Source of the DNA: Aeromonas aquatica | Lineage (GTDB): Bacteria; Pseudomonadota; Gammaproteobacteria; Enterobacterales; Aeromonadaceae | Reading direction: 5' to 3' | DNA length: 64,000 bases | Assembly (NCBI RefSeq): GCF_000764655.1 | Contig: NZ_JRGL01000007.1 | Coordinates: forward strand, 124,001-188,000 | Part shown: in pieces, positions 27,415 to 36,313 of the stretch | Layout: the number at the start of each line of letters is the position of its first letter | Position numbering within the stretch: the stretch's first letter is position 1 | The notes under the pieces: generated by a model | Database searches by the model: none | Told to the model about the DNA's origin: nothing | What the model saw: the letters and a program-made list of their open reading frames with translations, nothing else | Translations under genes and position numbers: made by a program

Positions 27415-29868
27415 TTACAGGCTGGCGCAGATCTGCCACAGATCGTACTGAATGGCGGCCGCCGTCACCTCGCGCCCCGCCCCCGGCCCCTGAATGACCA
27501 GCGGGTTGGTGCGATAGCTGTCGCTCTCGATGGCGAACACGTTGTCACAGGGCAAGAGGTTGGCGAACGGATGGTGCGGCTCCAGGGTCTCAAGCCCGAC
27601 CCGCGCCTTGCCGTCATGCTCGAAGCGGGCCACGTAGCGCAGCACCTTGCCGACCCGGCGTGCCCCCTCGAACGCGCTCTGGATGGGATCATCCAGCTCC
27701 TTGAGCCTGTCCATGAACTGATCCGTGCTGACCTTGCGCAGGGCCACGGGCACCAGATTCTCCAGCTCGATATCGGCGGAATCGAGCTCGAAGCCCGCCT
27801 CCCGCGCCAGGATCAGCAGCTTGCGGCGCACGTCCTGGCCGGAGAGATCCTCGCGGGGATCCGGCTCGGTCAGGCCGTGCTGCCAGGCCTCGTCCACCAG
27901 CTCGGAGAAGGGGCGCGTGCCGTCATATTGCTGGAACAGCCAGGAGAGGGTGCCGGAGAAGATGCCGGAGACCCCCTGGATACGGTCGCCACTCTGGCGC
28001 AGCATCTGGATGCTGGACTGAATGGGCAGGCCCGCCCCGACGGTGGCGTTGTAGCGCCACTGCACCTGGTGATCGCGACAAGTCTGCTTGATGCGCTGGT
28101 AGAACTCGCTCTCGGCGGCGCCGGCAAACTTGTTGGCGGCGATGATGTGAATGCCGAGCTGGGCGAAGTCCGGGTAGTAGCGGCTCACCGTCTCGCTGGC
28201 GGTCATGTCGAGGGCTATCAGGGCATCGAAGCCGTGCTGCTCCAGCTGACCCAAGAGTTCGGGCCAGATCAGCGGCTTGGGATCGAACCTGTCACGCACC
28301 TTGAGGGGATCCAGCCCCTCCTCGTCCAGCAGGCCGCCCTTGGAGTCGAACACCCCGTAGAGAGTCAGCGCCAGATTGAGTTCATGTTCGAGGCGCGCCT
28401 TCTCGCGGCCATAGAGGCTGAGCCAGTGGCCGCCGATGTTGCCCTTGCCGAACACCACCAGACCGACCCGGGTCGGGCGGCTGAACAGGGCGCTGTGCAG
28501 GGCGATGAGCAGGGGCTCGAGCACCACCTGGCGCAGCACGGCCACCAGGCTCAGGCCGTCTCTGGCCACCTGCACGAACTCCAGGGGTTGATCCGCCAGC
28601 AGCTGATAGAAGCGGTGGCACTGTTCGGCATTGTCGGTCACCCCGGCGCCGACCAGGGCCACCAGGCTGAAGCCCTCCTTCTGGATCAGGCCGGTGAAGC
28701 TGCCCTGCAGCTGGAAGTCCCGCAGCACCTCGAAGGCCCCTTCCGCCACCTCGAGGGTGTAGGCCAGACGCAGCACCCGCCGATCCGGCTGGCGCTGCAG
28801 GGTGAGCGGGTGGAGGCGATGGCGGGCCAGATGGGCCTCGATGGTCGCCACCGTCTGATCAAAGCTGGTCTGGGGCAGCACCTTGAGTTCGATGAGCGCT
28901 ATCTGATCCACCGAGGAGACGATGCGGGCGCCGCCGGAGCGCGGTGCCCGGCGTAGTATGTGGGTGCAACCCTCGTCCGGGTTGTAGCTGCAGCGCAGGG
29001 TGAGGCGCTGGCGGCTGTCGGCCACCGGCTGTAGGGTGCGAGAATGCAATACAGAGGAGCCGAGACGGGCCAGCTCGTTGGCCTCCGACAGGCTCAGGCG
29101 CTCCAGCAGGCGCGCCTCCTTCACCCGGCGCGGATCCGCGCTGTAGACCCCGGCCACGTCGCTCCAGATGGTGGTGGATTCCCCATCCGCCAGCGCCGCC
29201 AAGAGGCTCGCGCTATAGTCGGAGCCGTTGCGGCCGAGCAGCAAGGAGCGCCCCTCCAGATCCGCGGCGATGAAGCCGGTCACGACGATGCGGCCGGGAT
29301 GTTCCGCCAGACGGGCCTTGAGCAACTCGCTGGAGATGGCGGTATCCACCTTGACCAGGGCGCCGTCTTCCGCGCGCAGGAAGCTGCGGGCGTCGAGCCA
29401 GATGGCGGGCTCACCACGGCTGCTGAGCAGGGCGGCCAACAGGCGCGCCGACCACACCTCGCCGAAGGCGAGCAGGCCGTTGCGCTCGAAGCGATCGAAC
29501 TGCCCCTCCAGGGTCTTGGCGATCAGCTGGGTATCGTCGGCGAGCTGCTTGCTCAAATCGAGCTGCAGTTCCCCCTCCAGCAGGCCGTCGATCAGACTCT
29601 GCTGATAGGCGTGCAGGGCGGTGATGGCCTCGCCGGCGGCCTCGTCCCCGGCTTCCGCCAGCTCCACCAGCTGGATCAGCCGGTTGGTGGTCTTGCCGGC
29701 GGCGGAGACCACGATCAGTTCATGGCCGCCGACCTGCTGCTCGACGATGGCCGCGACCCGGCGATAACAGACCGGATCCGCCAGACTGCTGCCGCCAAAC
29801 TTGTGCACATGGCGCCGCTTCAGTACCGCTTCTGCTGCCACTGCTACCTCTCCTTGCTGCTGTTCCAT
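27415..29868 (-). CDS. metL: Bifunctional aspartokinase / homoserine dehydrogenase II
   Basis: 817-residue fusion enzyme. The aspartokinase domain (KFGGSSLAD near residue 23) is followed by an ACT-like linker and a homoserine dehydrogenase domain (VVFGKGNIGGHW near 470; NKFAGAAESEFY near 580). It supplies homoserine for methionine. It lies about 105 bp downstream of metB on the same strand, as in the metBL operon of enterobacteria, which identifies it as MetL rather than ThrA. Confidence 0.95.
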   Translation of the reverse strand: MEQQQGEVAVAAEAVLKRRHVHKFGGSSLADPVCYRRVAAIVEQQVGGHELIVVSAAGKTTNRLIQLVELAEAGDEAAGEAITALHAYQQSLIDGLLEGELQLDLSKQLADDTQLIAKTLEGQFDRFERNGLLAFGEVWSARLLAALLSSRGEPAIWLDARSFLRAEDGALVKVDTAISSELLKARLAEHPGRIVVTGFIAADLEGRSLLLGRNGSDYSASLLAALADGESTTIWSDVAGVYSADPRRVKEARLLERLSLSEANELARLGSSVLHSRTLQPVADSRQRLTLRCSYNPDEGCTHILRRAPRSGGARIVSSVDQIALIELKVLPQTSFDQTVATIEAHLARHRLHPLTLQRQPDRRVLRLAYTLEVAEGAFEVLRDFQLQGSFTGLIQKEGFSLVALVGAGVTDNAEQCHRFYQLLADQPLEFVQVARDGLSLVAVLRQVVLEPLLIALHSALFSRPTRVGLVVFGKGNIGGHWLSLYGREKARLEHELNLALTLYGVFDSKGGLLDEEGLDPLKVRDRFDPKPLIWPELLGQLEQHGFDALIALDMTASETVSRYYPDFAQLGIHIIAANKFAGAAESEFYQRIKQTCRDHQVQWRYNATVGAGLPIQSSIQMLRQSGDRIQGVSGIFSGTLSWLFQQYDGTRPFSELVDEAWQHGLTEPDPREDLSGQDVRRKLLILAREAGFELDSADIELENLVPVALRKVSTDQFMDRLKELDDPIQSAFEGARRVGKVLRYVARFEHDGKARVGLETLEPHHPFANLLPCDNVFAIESDSYRTNPLVIQGPGAGREVTAAAIQYDLWQICASL

Positions 29869-29974
29869 TTAGATCACCACCTGTTCCTGCGTCTTGCTGC
29901 CGGCAGCACGCCCTGTCCGTGGGTCGGCGAACCTGCCGATACCCTCTCCCGTGCGGCTGGCTGCCGTGCCGTTA

Positions 29975-31144
29975 TTAGTTTGCCTGTTGCGCCAACTGCG
30001 CCTGTTCAAAAGCCTGGGCCAGATCGGCCACCAGGTCGTCACCGTGTTCTATACCCACCGACAGGCGCAGCAGCTGGGCGCTGATGCCCGCCGCATGTTG
30101 CGCCGCTGGGGTCATGGCCCTGTGGGTCATGCTGGCGGGATGGGCCACCAGACTCTCCACCCCGCCGAGGGATTCCGCCACGGAGAAGAGGCGCAGCGCA
30201 TCCAGGAAGGCGCGCAGCCCCGCCTCATTGCAATCGAGCTCAAAACTTAGCATGGCGCCGAAGCCGGACTGTTGACGGCGCGCAATCTCGTGGCCCGGAT
30301 GGCTCGGCAGGCTGGGGTGATAGATGGTTTTCACCAGCGGCTGCTGTTGCAGGAAGGCGAGGATCCTGTCCGTGTTCTCCTGGTGGGTACGCAGGCGCGG
30401 CGCCAGGGTACGCAAGCCCCGCAGGGTGAGGTAGGAATCAAAGGCACCCGAGGTCAGCCCCAGACAGTTGGCCCACCACACCAGGGAGTCGGCCAGTGCC
30501 TGCTCCTTGGCGATGGCGACCCCGCCCACCACGTCGGAGTGGCCGTTGATGTACTTGGTGGTGGAGTGCACCACCACATCCGCGCCCAGCGCCAGCGGTT
30601 GCTGCAACAGCGGCGAGAGGAAGGTGTTGTCCACCGCCACCTGGGCGCCCACCTCGTGGGCCGCGGCGGCGATGGCGGCCACGTCCACCACCCGCAGCAG
30701 CGGGTTGGAGGGAGTCTCCACCCACACCAGCGCCGGTTTCTGGGCGAGCGCCTCGGCCAGGGCCGTCTCGTCCCCCTGATCCACGAACTGCACCCTGTAG
30801 TGGCCCTTGGCCGCCAGGTATTCGAACAGGCGCCAGGTGCCGCCGTAGCAGTCGTGAGGGGCCAGCAGCAGATCACCGGCCTTGAGCAGAGCCGTGGTCA
30901 CCAGATGGACGGCGCCCATGCCGGTGCCGGTCACCACGGCGCCCGCCCCCCCTTCCAGCGCCGCCAGCGCGTCCGCCAGGTTGGAGCGGGTCGGGTTGCC
31001 GGAGCGGGCATAATCGTATTGACGGGGTTCGCCAAAATCGGCAAAGGTGTAGTTGCTGGAGAGGTAGATGGGCGGCACCACGGCACCGTGTTGCTGGTCT
31101 GTCTCAATCCCGGTACGTACCGCCAGGGTGGCCTTGTGGGTCAT
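29975..31144 (-). CDS. metB: Cystathionine gamma-synthase
   Basis: 389-residue PLP enzyme joining O-succinylhomoserine and cysteine to cystathionine. YDYARSGNPTRSNLADAL near residue 57 and the PLP lysine in HSTTKYINGHSDVVGG near 198 are signatures of the Cys/Met metabolism family. The MTHKATLAV start at 31144 has AAGGAG upstream; the frame is open further to 31219. It is divergent from metJ, with a met box between them. Confidence 0.95.
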   Translation of the reverse strand: MTHKATLAVRTGIETDQQHGAVVPPIYLSSNYTFADFGEPRQYDYARSGNPTRSNLADALAALEGGAGAVVTGTGMGAVHLVTTALLKAGDLLLAPHDCYGGTWRLFEYLAAKGHYRVQFVDQGDETALAEALAQKPALVWVETPSNPLLRVVDVAAIAAAAHEVGAQVAVDNTFLSPLLQQPLALGADVVVHSTTKYINGHSDVVGGVAIAKEQALADSLVWWANCLGLTSGAFDSYLTLRGLRTLAPRLRTHQENTDRILAFLQQQPLVKTIYHPSLPSHPGHEIARRQQSGFGAMLSFELDCNEAGLRAFLDALRLFSVAESLGGVESLVAHPASMTHRAMTPAAQHAAGISAQLLRLSVGIEHGDDLVADLAQAFEQAQLAQQAN

Positions 31145-31268
31145 TATTCTCTCCTTGAATCTCTCTTGGGTCGCGCCGGACAGACAGCCCGGCAGGCATC
31201 CCCCGCCATTGCTGGCCATATTGCTGGCCTATGGTGAATCACCTTACGCCAGTGCAAAAAAGCCGTCA

Positions 31269-31292
31269 ACACTTCTAGACGTCTAAATGGCT
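31269..31292. promoter_or_regulatory. Met box (MetJ operator) between metB and metJ
   Basis: A perfect AGACGTCT at 31277-31284, flanked at 8 bp phasing by weaker units ACACTTCT (31269) and AAATGGCT (31285). Tandem 8 bp met boxes are the known MetJ target, so both divergent genes should be repressed with S-adenosylmethionine. Confidence 0.85.
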
Positions 31293-31365
31293 TTGCTGTT
31301 GGATTGCCATCTAATTCCGTAAGGGTTAAAATCCGCGCTCACGGCCAAATGAGAACAGGTGAATC

Positions 31366-31689
31366 ATGGGTACAGAGTGGAACGGCGACTACGTCAGCCC
31401 CTATGCGGAACACGGTAAGAAGAGCGAACAGGTCAAGAAGATTACCGTCTCGATCCCGCTCAAGGTGCTGAAGGTGTTGACCGATGAGCGCACCCGTCGC
31501 CAGGTGAACAACCTGCGTCATGCGACCAACAGCGAGCTGCTCTGTGAGGCCTTCCTGCACGCGTTTACCGGCCAGCCGCTGCCCGGTGACGACGACTTGC
31601 GCAAGGACCATCCGGACAGCGTCCCTGCCGAGGCGCGCGCCATCATGGAAGCGCTGGGCAAAGAGATCGAAGATTTCGACGTCGAATAA
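31366..31689 (+). CDS. metJ: Methionine repressor MetJ
   Basis: 107-residue ribbon-helix-helix repressor. [20 protein letters not shown] (DNA-contacting strand and first helix) and [20 protein letters not shown] are near identical to the known MetJ. It is divergent from metB with a met box in between, giving the usual autoregulated arrangement. Confidence 0.98.
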   Translation: MGTEWNGDYVSPYAEHGKKSEQVKKITVSIPLKVLKVLTDERTRRQVNNLRHATNSELLCEAFLHAFTGQPLPGDDDLRKDHPDSVPAEARAIMEALGKEIEDFDVE

Positions 31690-31699
31690 TCCTCGCTAT

Positions 31700-32482
31700 A
31701 TGGCAAAGAGTGATCCTTCTTCGATGACGCGGCCCCGGGCCGCGTCATTGCCATCTGCCCCACCCCCTTTCAGCCTGCGCCGCTACCAGAGCGACATCAG
31801 CAGCCATCGCCACGACTTCGCCCAGCTGGTGATCCCCCTCGACGGCCCCATCGAGATAGAGGTGCAGGGCAAGGGCCAGCGCCTCCTCCCCGGCTTCGCC
31901 TGCGTGATAGCCCCCGGCGAGCGGCACGACTTCGCGGCCGATCCGGCGCTCTCCTTCCTGGTGCAGGAGAGCCACTGGCTGCCGGAGGCGCTCGCGGGCC
32001 ACCCCTTTATCGAGCTGGATGAACCCCAGCGCCACTACCTCGCCTTCCTGCACCGGATGGTGGCAGAGGGTCGGCAGGTGGCCGGCATGGAGCAGGTCTG
32101 GCTCGGGCTGCTGGCCGAGTCACAGGGCGTGGGCCCCGCCATGGCTCCTCCCATAGCCCCCCGAATCGCCAGAGTGCAGCGCCATATCGAGGCCCACCTC
32201 GCCGAGCCGCTCGACAACGAGCGACTCGCCGGCGTTGCCTGCCTCGGCCAGAGCCAGTTCAAGCACGCCTTTCGCCAGCAGCTCGGCATGAGCGTCTCCC
32301 ATTACATCCGGGGGCGGCGTATGGCGCTAGCGCGCACCCTGTTGAGCCAGAGCGCCCTGCCCATCGGTGACGTCGCCTGCCGGGTCGGTTACCAGAATCA
32401 GGGGGCCTTCGCCGAACGCTTCCTGGCCGAGACTGGGCTGACCCCCTCGGCCTGGCGCCAGCAAAACGGCCGGTTGCCGTAA
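31700..32482 (+). CDS. AraC family transcriptional regulator
   Basis: 260-residue regulator. The N-terminal cupin-like sensor ([15 protein letters not shown] near 36; GERHDF near 73) precedes two C-terminal helix-turn-helix motifs, ending [20 protein letters not shown]. It follows metJ by 10 bp. The start is uncertain: ATG 31700 or ATG 31724 (inside a palindrome). The inducer is unknown. Confidence 0.88.
   Translation: MAKSDPSSMTRPRAASLPSAPPPFSLRRYQSDISSHRHDFAQLVIPLDGPIEIEVQGKGQRLLPGFACVIAPGERHDFAADPALSFLVQESHWLPEALAGHPFIELDEPQRHYLAFLHRMVAEGRQVAGMEQVWLGLLAESQGVGPAMAPPIAPRIARVQRHIEAHLAEPLDNERLAGVACLGQSQFKHAFRQQLGMSVSHYIRGRRMALARTLLSQSALPIGDVACRVGYQNQGAFAERFLAETGLTPSAWRQQNGRLP
31724..31748. 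repeat. Strong palindrome at the metJ/AraC boundary
   Basis: ATGACGCGGCC-CCG-GGCCGCGTCAT, perfect 11 bp arms, 35 bp after the metJ stop. There is no T run. It could be a weak metJ terminator overlapping the start of the AraC-type gene, or an mRNA hairpin hiding the 31724 start. Confidence 0.6.
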
Positions 32483-32561
32483 CGCGCCGGCTCTGCGCCG
32501 AAGACAAGCCGGACCCGGATCGGGCATGCTGGCGGACATGGACGACACGCGAGGAGAGCAG

Positions 32562-32900
32562 ATGCAGACCATAAGCTGGCAGCAGTTCGAGATGGTGGAG
32601 CTGAGAGTGGGCACCCTGGTGCGGGTCGAGCCCTTCCCCGAGGCGCGCAAGCCCGCCTACAAGGTGTGGGCGGATTTCGGTCCCGAGCTCGGGGTGCGCA
32701 AGAGCAGCGCTCAGATCACGGACCTCTACCAACCGGAAGAGCTGGTGGGGCGCCAGATCGTCGCGGTGGTGAACTTCCCGCCCAAGCAGATCGGCCCCAT
32801 CCAGTCGGAGTTTCTGCTCACCGGTTTCTACCGGGCCGACGGCGCCGTGGTGATGGCCATCCCGGAGCAGGCGGTGGATAACGGCGCCAAGCTGGGCTGA
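32562..32900 (+). CDS. CsaA-like tRNA-binding domain protein
   Basis: 112-residue single tRNA-binding OB-fold protein. [24 protein letters not shown], split over residues 9-32, and [20 protein letters not shown] are hallmarks of the CsaA/YgjH family. The start at 32562 has GAGGAG upstream. Proposed roles are chaperone or secretion helper and tRNA binding; which one is not settled. Confidence 0.9.
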   Translation: MQTISWQQFEMVELRVGTLVRVEPFPEARKPAYKVWADFGPELGVRKSSAQITDLYQPEELVGRQIVAVVNFPPKQIGPIQSEFLLTGFYRADGAVVMAIPEQAVDNGAKLG

Positions 32901-32917
32901 GCGCTCAGTCAGAACGC

Positions 32918-32951
32918 AAAGAGGCGACCCCGGGGTCGCCTCTTCTTTTTC
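32918..32951 (+). terminator. Terminator after the CsaA-like gene
   Basis: AGAGGCGACC-CCG-GGTCGCCTCT stem followed by TCTTTTT. It lies between converging genes. Confidence 0.88.
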
Positions 32952-32968
32952 TGGCCGCAGCGCCGCTG

Positions 32969-34237
32969 TTACTTAAGCAGGCTGAAGACCAGGGCCGAGA
33001 CCGCCAGCGACCCGGTCAGCAGGATGAAGCCGTTCACCCAGCCCTGACGGAAGCGGGCCAGCGCCTCCACCCTGTAGATGGCCACCACCGGCATGATGAA
33101 CAGGATCATGGCGATGACGGGGCCGGAGAGGGTCTCCATCAGGCCGAGGATGCCGGGGTTGAGCACCGCCGCCCCCCAGATGGCGAAGAACATCAGCGCG
33201 ATGCCGAGCCTGTCCGCCTTCGCAATCGACAGGCCGGTGGGCTTGGCGATCAGGCTCTTGAGGCTCTCCCGCGCCCCCAGGAAGTGGCCGAGGAAGGAGG
33301 AGCTGATGGCGATGAAGGCGATGAGCGGCCCCAGGGTGATGATCACCGGGTTATCGGTGATGTTGGCGAGATAGGAGAGCACCGAGACGTTCTGGGCCTT
33401 GGCCTCGGCCAGCTGCAGCGGGGAGAGGCTCAGCACGCAGGAGAAGACGAAGAACAGCACGAAGCCCACCAGCATGACGGTGGTGTTGCGCAGGATCAGG
33501 CCGCTCCTGGCCTCCGCCTGCTCGCCATATTCACGGCGCTGCACGTTGGCGAAGCCGGAGATGGCGGCGGCATGGCTGAAGGCGAAGACGGTCACCGGCA
33601 GCGCCAGCCAGACGGTGTTGAGGAAGCTGGCGCCGTCGAAGGCGGTCACCTCCGGCCACTGCCACTGGGGGATCAGGTAGCAGGAGAGCGCCGCCAGGAT
33701 GGCCGCCAGCGGATAGACCATGAAGGCGAAGGCCCGCAGCATCGCCTTCTCGCCGGCCATCATCACCGCGATCATGGCAAACACCAGCAGGCCGGAGAGC
33801 ATCACCCGGTTCGGGGTCGCCATGCCGAGCTGGTTGACCATGAAGCTCTCCACCGTGTTGGTCAGCCCTACCCCGTAGATGAGCAGGATGGGGAAGATGG
33901 AGAGGAAGTAGAGCGCCGAGATGAGGCGGCCGGCCATCTTGCCGAAGTGCTCCTCCGCCACCTCGGTGAAGTCGGCCTGGGGACGGGAGGAGGACAACAC
34001 GAAGCGGGCCAGCCCGCGGTGCGCCAGGAAGGTCATGGGACCGGCCAGCACGGCCACTATGAGCAGGGGCCAGATCCCGCCGAGACCCAGGTTGATGGGC
34101 AGGAACAGGATGCCCGCGCCGACCGCGGTGCCAAACAGGCTGATCACCCAGTGGGTGTCGTGACGACGCCAGCCGGTGTGGGCGATGACGGATTGGGAAC
34201 CGGACAGCTCCCGGGTGACCTCTGCAGATAAACTCAT
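32969..34237 (-). CDS. HAAAP family amino-acid permease (SdaC/TdcC-like)
   Basis: 422-residue inner-membrane transporter with about eleven helices. The N-terminal WVISLFGTAVGAGILFLPIN is the signature of the serine/threonine proton symporters SdaC, TdcC and relatives. It is a single gene with a large AT-rich upstream region. Serine or threonine is the likely substrate; aromatic amino acids cannot be excluded. Confidence 0.9.
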   Translation of the reverse strand: MSLSAEVTRELSGSQSVIAHTGWRRHDTHWVISLFGTAVGAGILFLPINLGLGGIWPLLIVAVLAGPMTFLAHRGLARFVLSSSRPQADFTEVAEEHFGKMAGRLISALYFLSIFPILLIYGVGLTNTVESFMVNQLGMATPNRVMLSGLLVFAMIAVMMAGEKAMLRAFAFMVYPLAAILAALSCYLIPQWQWPEVTAFDGASFLNTVWLALPVTVFAFSHAAAISGFANVQRREYGEQAEARSGLILRNTTVMLVGFVLFFVFSCVLSLSPLQLAEAKAQNVSVLSYLANITDNPVIITLGPLIAFIAISSSFLGHFLGARESLKSLIAKPTGLSIAKADRLGIALMFFAIWGAAVLNPGILGLMETLSGPVIAMILFIMPVVAIYRVEALARFRQGWVNGFILLTGSLAVSALVFSLLK

Positions 34238-34649
34238 CGTTAATTCACTTTTTGTCAGTATTTAAATCTGCAGTCATTGTGCTATCTCAGCATTTAATTC
34301 TCAAAACTCGGCACTGGCAGATCCCACTGCCAAAGCTCGCGTCGACCAGTGAGATTGGGAACAGGATCTTGCCCTCCTAATTCATAAAATCTGCATATTG
34401 GCAGTATTATGATATATAAAACCAAAATATCATTGCTGGTTAATTTTTTATTTTGGAAGAGGTGTAATTATCAGAATTACACGATTAATCATCTTGTGCG
34501 AAGCAGGCTGACGACGATGATCCACTGCGGATGTCGCGCCTTGCCAGCGGATATCCCTATCCACCTCCACAAGGCCAGCGGATAACACCAAACAATAAGG
34601 CGACCCTGAGGCCGCCCTATGATGTCGGGACAATGAAATGTCAGCCTGC
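34238..34649. other. AT-rich non-coding stretch upstream of the HAAAP permease
   Basis: 412 bp without a gene. It has two inverted repeats: ATGATAT / ATATCAT at 34409-34433 and GTGTAATT-ATCAG-AATTACAC at 34462-34482. There is a short tandem CCAGCGGATA repeat (34547 and 34574) and, near 34600-34620, a hairpin that could end cysQ. At 34344-34373 it holds a segment similar to the cysQ 3' end (CAGTGAG...CAGGATCTTGCCC). Confidence 0.6.
34462..34482. promoter_or_regulatory. 21 bp inverted repeat upstream of the HAAAP permease
   Basis: GTGTAATT-ATCAG-AATTACAC with perfect 8 bp arms, about 225 bp before the permease start. It could be an operator; the regulator is not known. Confidence 0.45.
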
Positions 34650-35462
34650 TCAGTGAGTCAGGATCTTGCCCCAGGCGAGATCCGGGTCCCCCATCACGAT
34701 GAAGTCAGGGTTCTCCAGCGACTCCGTCTCGTTGTAGCTCAGCGGCTGCAGGGTCAGGCTGAGGATGCGACCACCGGCCGCCTCGACGATGCACTGGGCG
34801 GCGGCGGTATCCCACTCGCCGGTGGGGCCGAGGCGCACATAGCAGTCGGCAGCCCCCTCCGCCACCAGGCAGGACTTCAGCGAGCTGGAGCCGAGCGGGA
34901 TCAGCTCGTAGTTGATGGCCGGGTTGAGGCGGCGGGTCAGCATCTCCAGCTTCTGGCGCCGGCTGATGGCCACCACCAGCGCATCCGGCTGATCATGCTC
35001 GTGATGCATGGCGCTGATGGGATAGATCTCGCCGGCGGCCTCCTTGAAGGCGCCGTGACCGCGCACCGCCCAGTAGAGCACGTCGGACTCGGGGGCGTAG
35101 ATGACCCCGAGCACCGGCACGTTGTCCTGCACCAGGGCGATCAGGGTGGCGAAGTCGCCGCTGCCGGCGATGAACTCGCCGGTGCCGTCCAGAGGGTCCA
35201 CCAGCCAGTACTGCCGCCAGTTGGCGCGCTGGCTGAAGGGCACATCGGCCGCCTCTTCGGTCAACACAGGGATATGGGGAGTGAGCGCCGACAGCGCCTG
35301 CTTGAGGTAGGCATCGGCAGCAAGATCGGCACTGGTGACCGGGGTCGCATCCTCCTTCAGCTGACGCTCGAACTGACCGCCGTGATAGATCTCGTGAAGG
35401 ATCCGCCCCGCTTCGCGGGCTATCTCCTTGACCCCAGGCACCCAGGCCAACAACTCCTGCAT
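34650..35462 (-). CDS. cysQ: 3'(2'),5'-bisphosphate nucleotidase CysQ
   Basis: 270-residue inositol-monophosphatase-family enzyme that removes the 3' phosphate from PAP/PAPS in sulfate assimilation. The metal motif WLVDPLDGTGEFI is near residue 86, EEAADVPF near 69, and WDTAAAQCIVEAAGG near 214. It follows nudE on the same strand by 43 bp. Confidence 0.96.
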   Translation of the reverse strand: MQELLAWVPGVKEIAREAGRILHEIYHGGQFERQLKEDATPVTSADLAADAYLKQALSALTPHIPVLTEEAADVPFSQRANWRQYWLVDPLDGTGEFIAGSGDFATLIALVQDNVPVLGVIYAPESDVLYWAVRGHGAFKEAAGEIYPISAMHHEHDQPDALVVAISRRQKLEMLTRRLNPAINYELIPLGSSSLKSCLVAEGAADCYVRLGPTGEWDTAAAQCIVEAAGGRILSLTLQPLSYNETESLENPDFIVMGDPDLAWGKILTH

Positions 35463-35505
35463 ATTGCTACCCTCTGTCTTTGATTATCTTTGCGCCCTCG
35501 AGGGG

Positions 35506-36114
35506 CTATTTTTCCTGCTCCGCCAGCCATTTCTGGGCCAGCAGCAGGGCACTGATGCTGCGCGACTCGGTGAAGTCCGGACGCGCCAGCAATTCGTCGA
35601 TGCGGTTCAGTGGCCAGGGGATCACCTCGAGCGGCTCCGGCTCGTCCCCGATGCGCTGCTCCGGGTAGAGATCCCGGGCCAGCAGTATGTCCATCCGGCT
35701 GGAGAAATAGCCGGGCGCCAGCGACACCTGCTTGAGGGGGATCAGGCTGTTGGCACCGAAGCCCGCCTCCTCCATCAGCTCCCGGTTGCCCGCCTCGAAG
35801 GCGTTCTCGCCCGGATCGATCAGCCCCTTGGGGAAACCCAGCTCATAAGAGTGGGTGCCCGCCGCGTATTCGCGCACCAGCAGCAGGTGATGGGCGTCAT
35901 ACAGCGGCACCACCATGACGGCCCCCCGGTTGCCCCCCCGCATCCGCTCGTACACCCGCTCTTCCCCGTTGCTGAATTTGAGATGCAGGGATTCCACCTT
36001 GAACAGGCGGCTCTCGGCCACGATCTCGGCCTTGAGGATCTCCGGCTTGCTCTTGTCCTGAGCCAGGGTCTCGACACTGAGGTGTACGGGTTTGCGCTTG
36101 TGGGGGTCACTCAT
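35506..36114 (-). CDS. nudE: ADP compounds hydrolase NudE
   Basis: 202-residue Nudix hydrolase acting on ADP-ribose, NADH and Ap3A in the known enzyme. The Nudix box runs from GFPKGLIDPGENAFEAGNRE to LMEEAGF near residues 104-130; the NGEERVYERM segment is typical of NudE. The start at 36114 (MSDPHKRK) is chosen by comparison with family length; the frame is open to 36150. It forms a pair with cysQ, as in E. coli and Vibrio. Confidence 0.93.
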   Translation of the reverse strand: MSDPHKRKPVHLSVETLAQDKSKPEILKAEIVAESRLFKVESLHLKFSNGEERVYERMRGGNRGAVMVVPLYDAHHLLLVREYAAGTHSYELGFPKGLIDPGENAFEAGNRELMEEAGFGANSLIPLKQVSLAPGYFSSRMDILLARDLYPEQRIGDEPEPLEVIPWPLNRIDELLARPDFTESRSISALLLAQKWLAEQEK

Positions 36115-36313
36115 CAGGGGCTGACTGCTCGTTAAAAAATCGTGCTTCAAGAGTAAACGACTCCCACCACGAACACCACGGGGCCGGGGCGGGAAAGCGG
36201 TCTTAAAGATCCGCTGGAATGCCGCCTCCCCGTCGATGACTCAGGGCGCCAGGCGATCTACTCATTTCCCGACCAGCCGCCAAGCGGCGCCCTCCGGCAG
36301 GGGGCGCTGGCTA

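Noticed and set aside
31520-31699. AraC-type gene starting inside metJ at 31520
   Set aside because: That part overlaps MetJ in another frame and adds arginine- and serine-rich sequence without similarity to the family.
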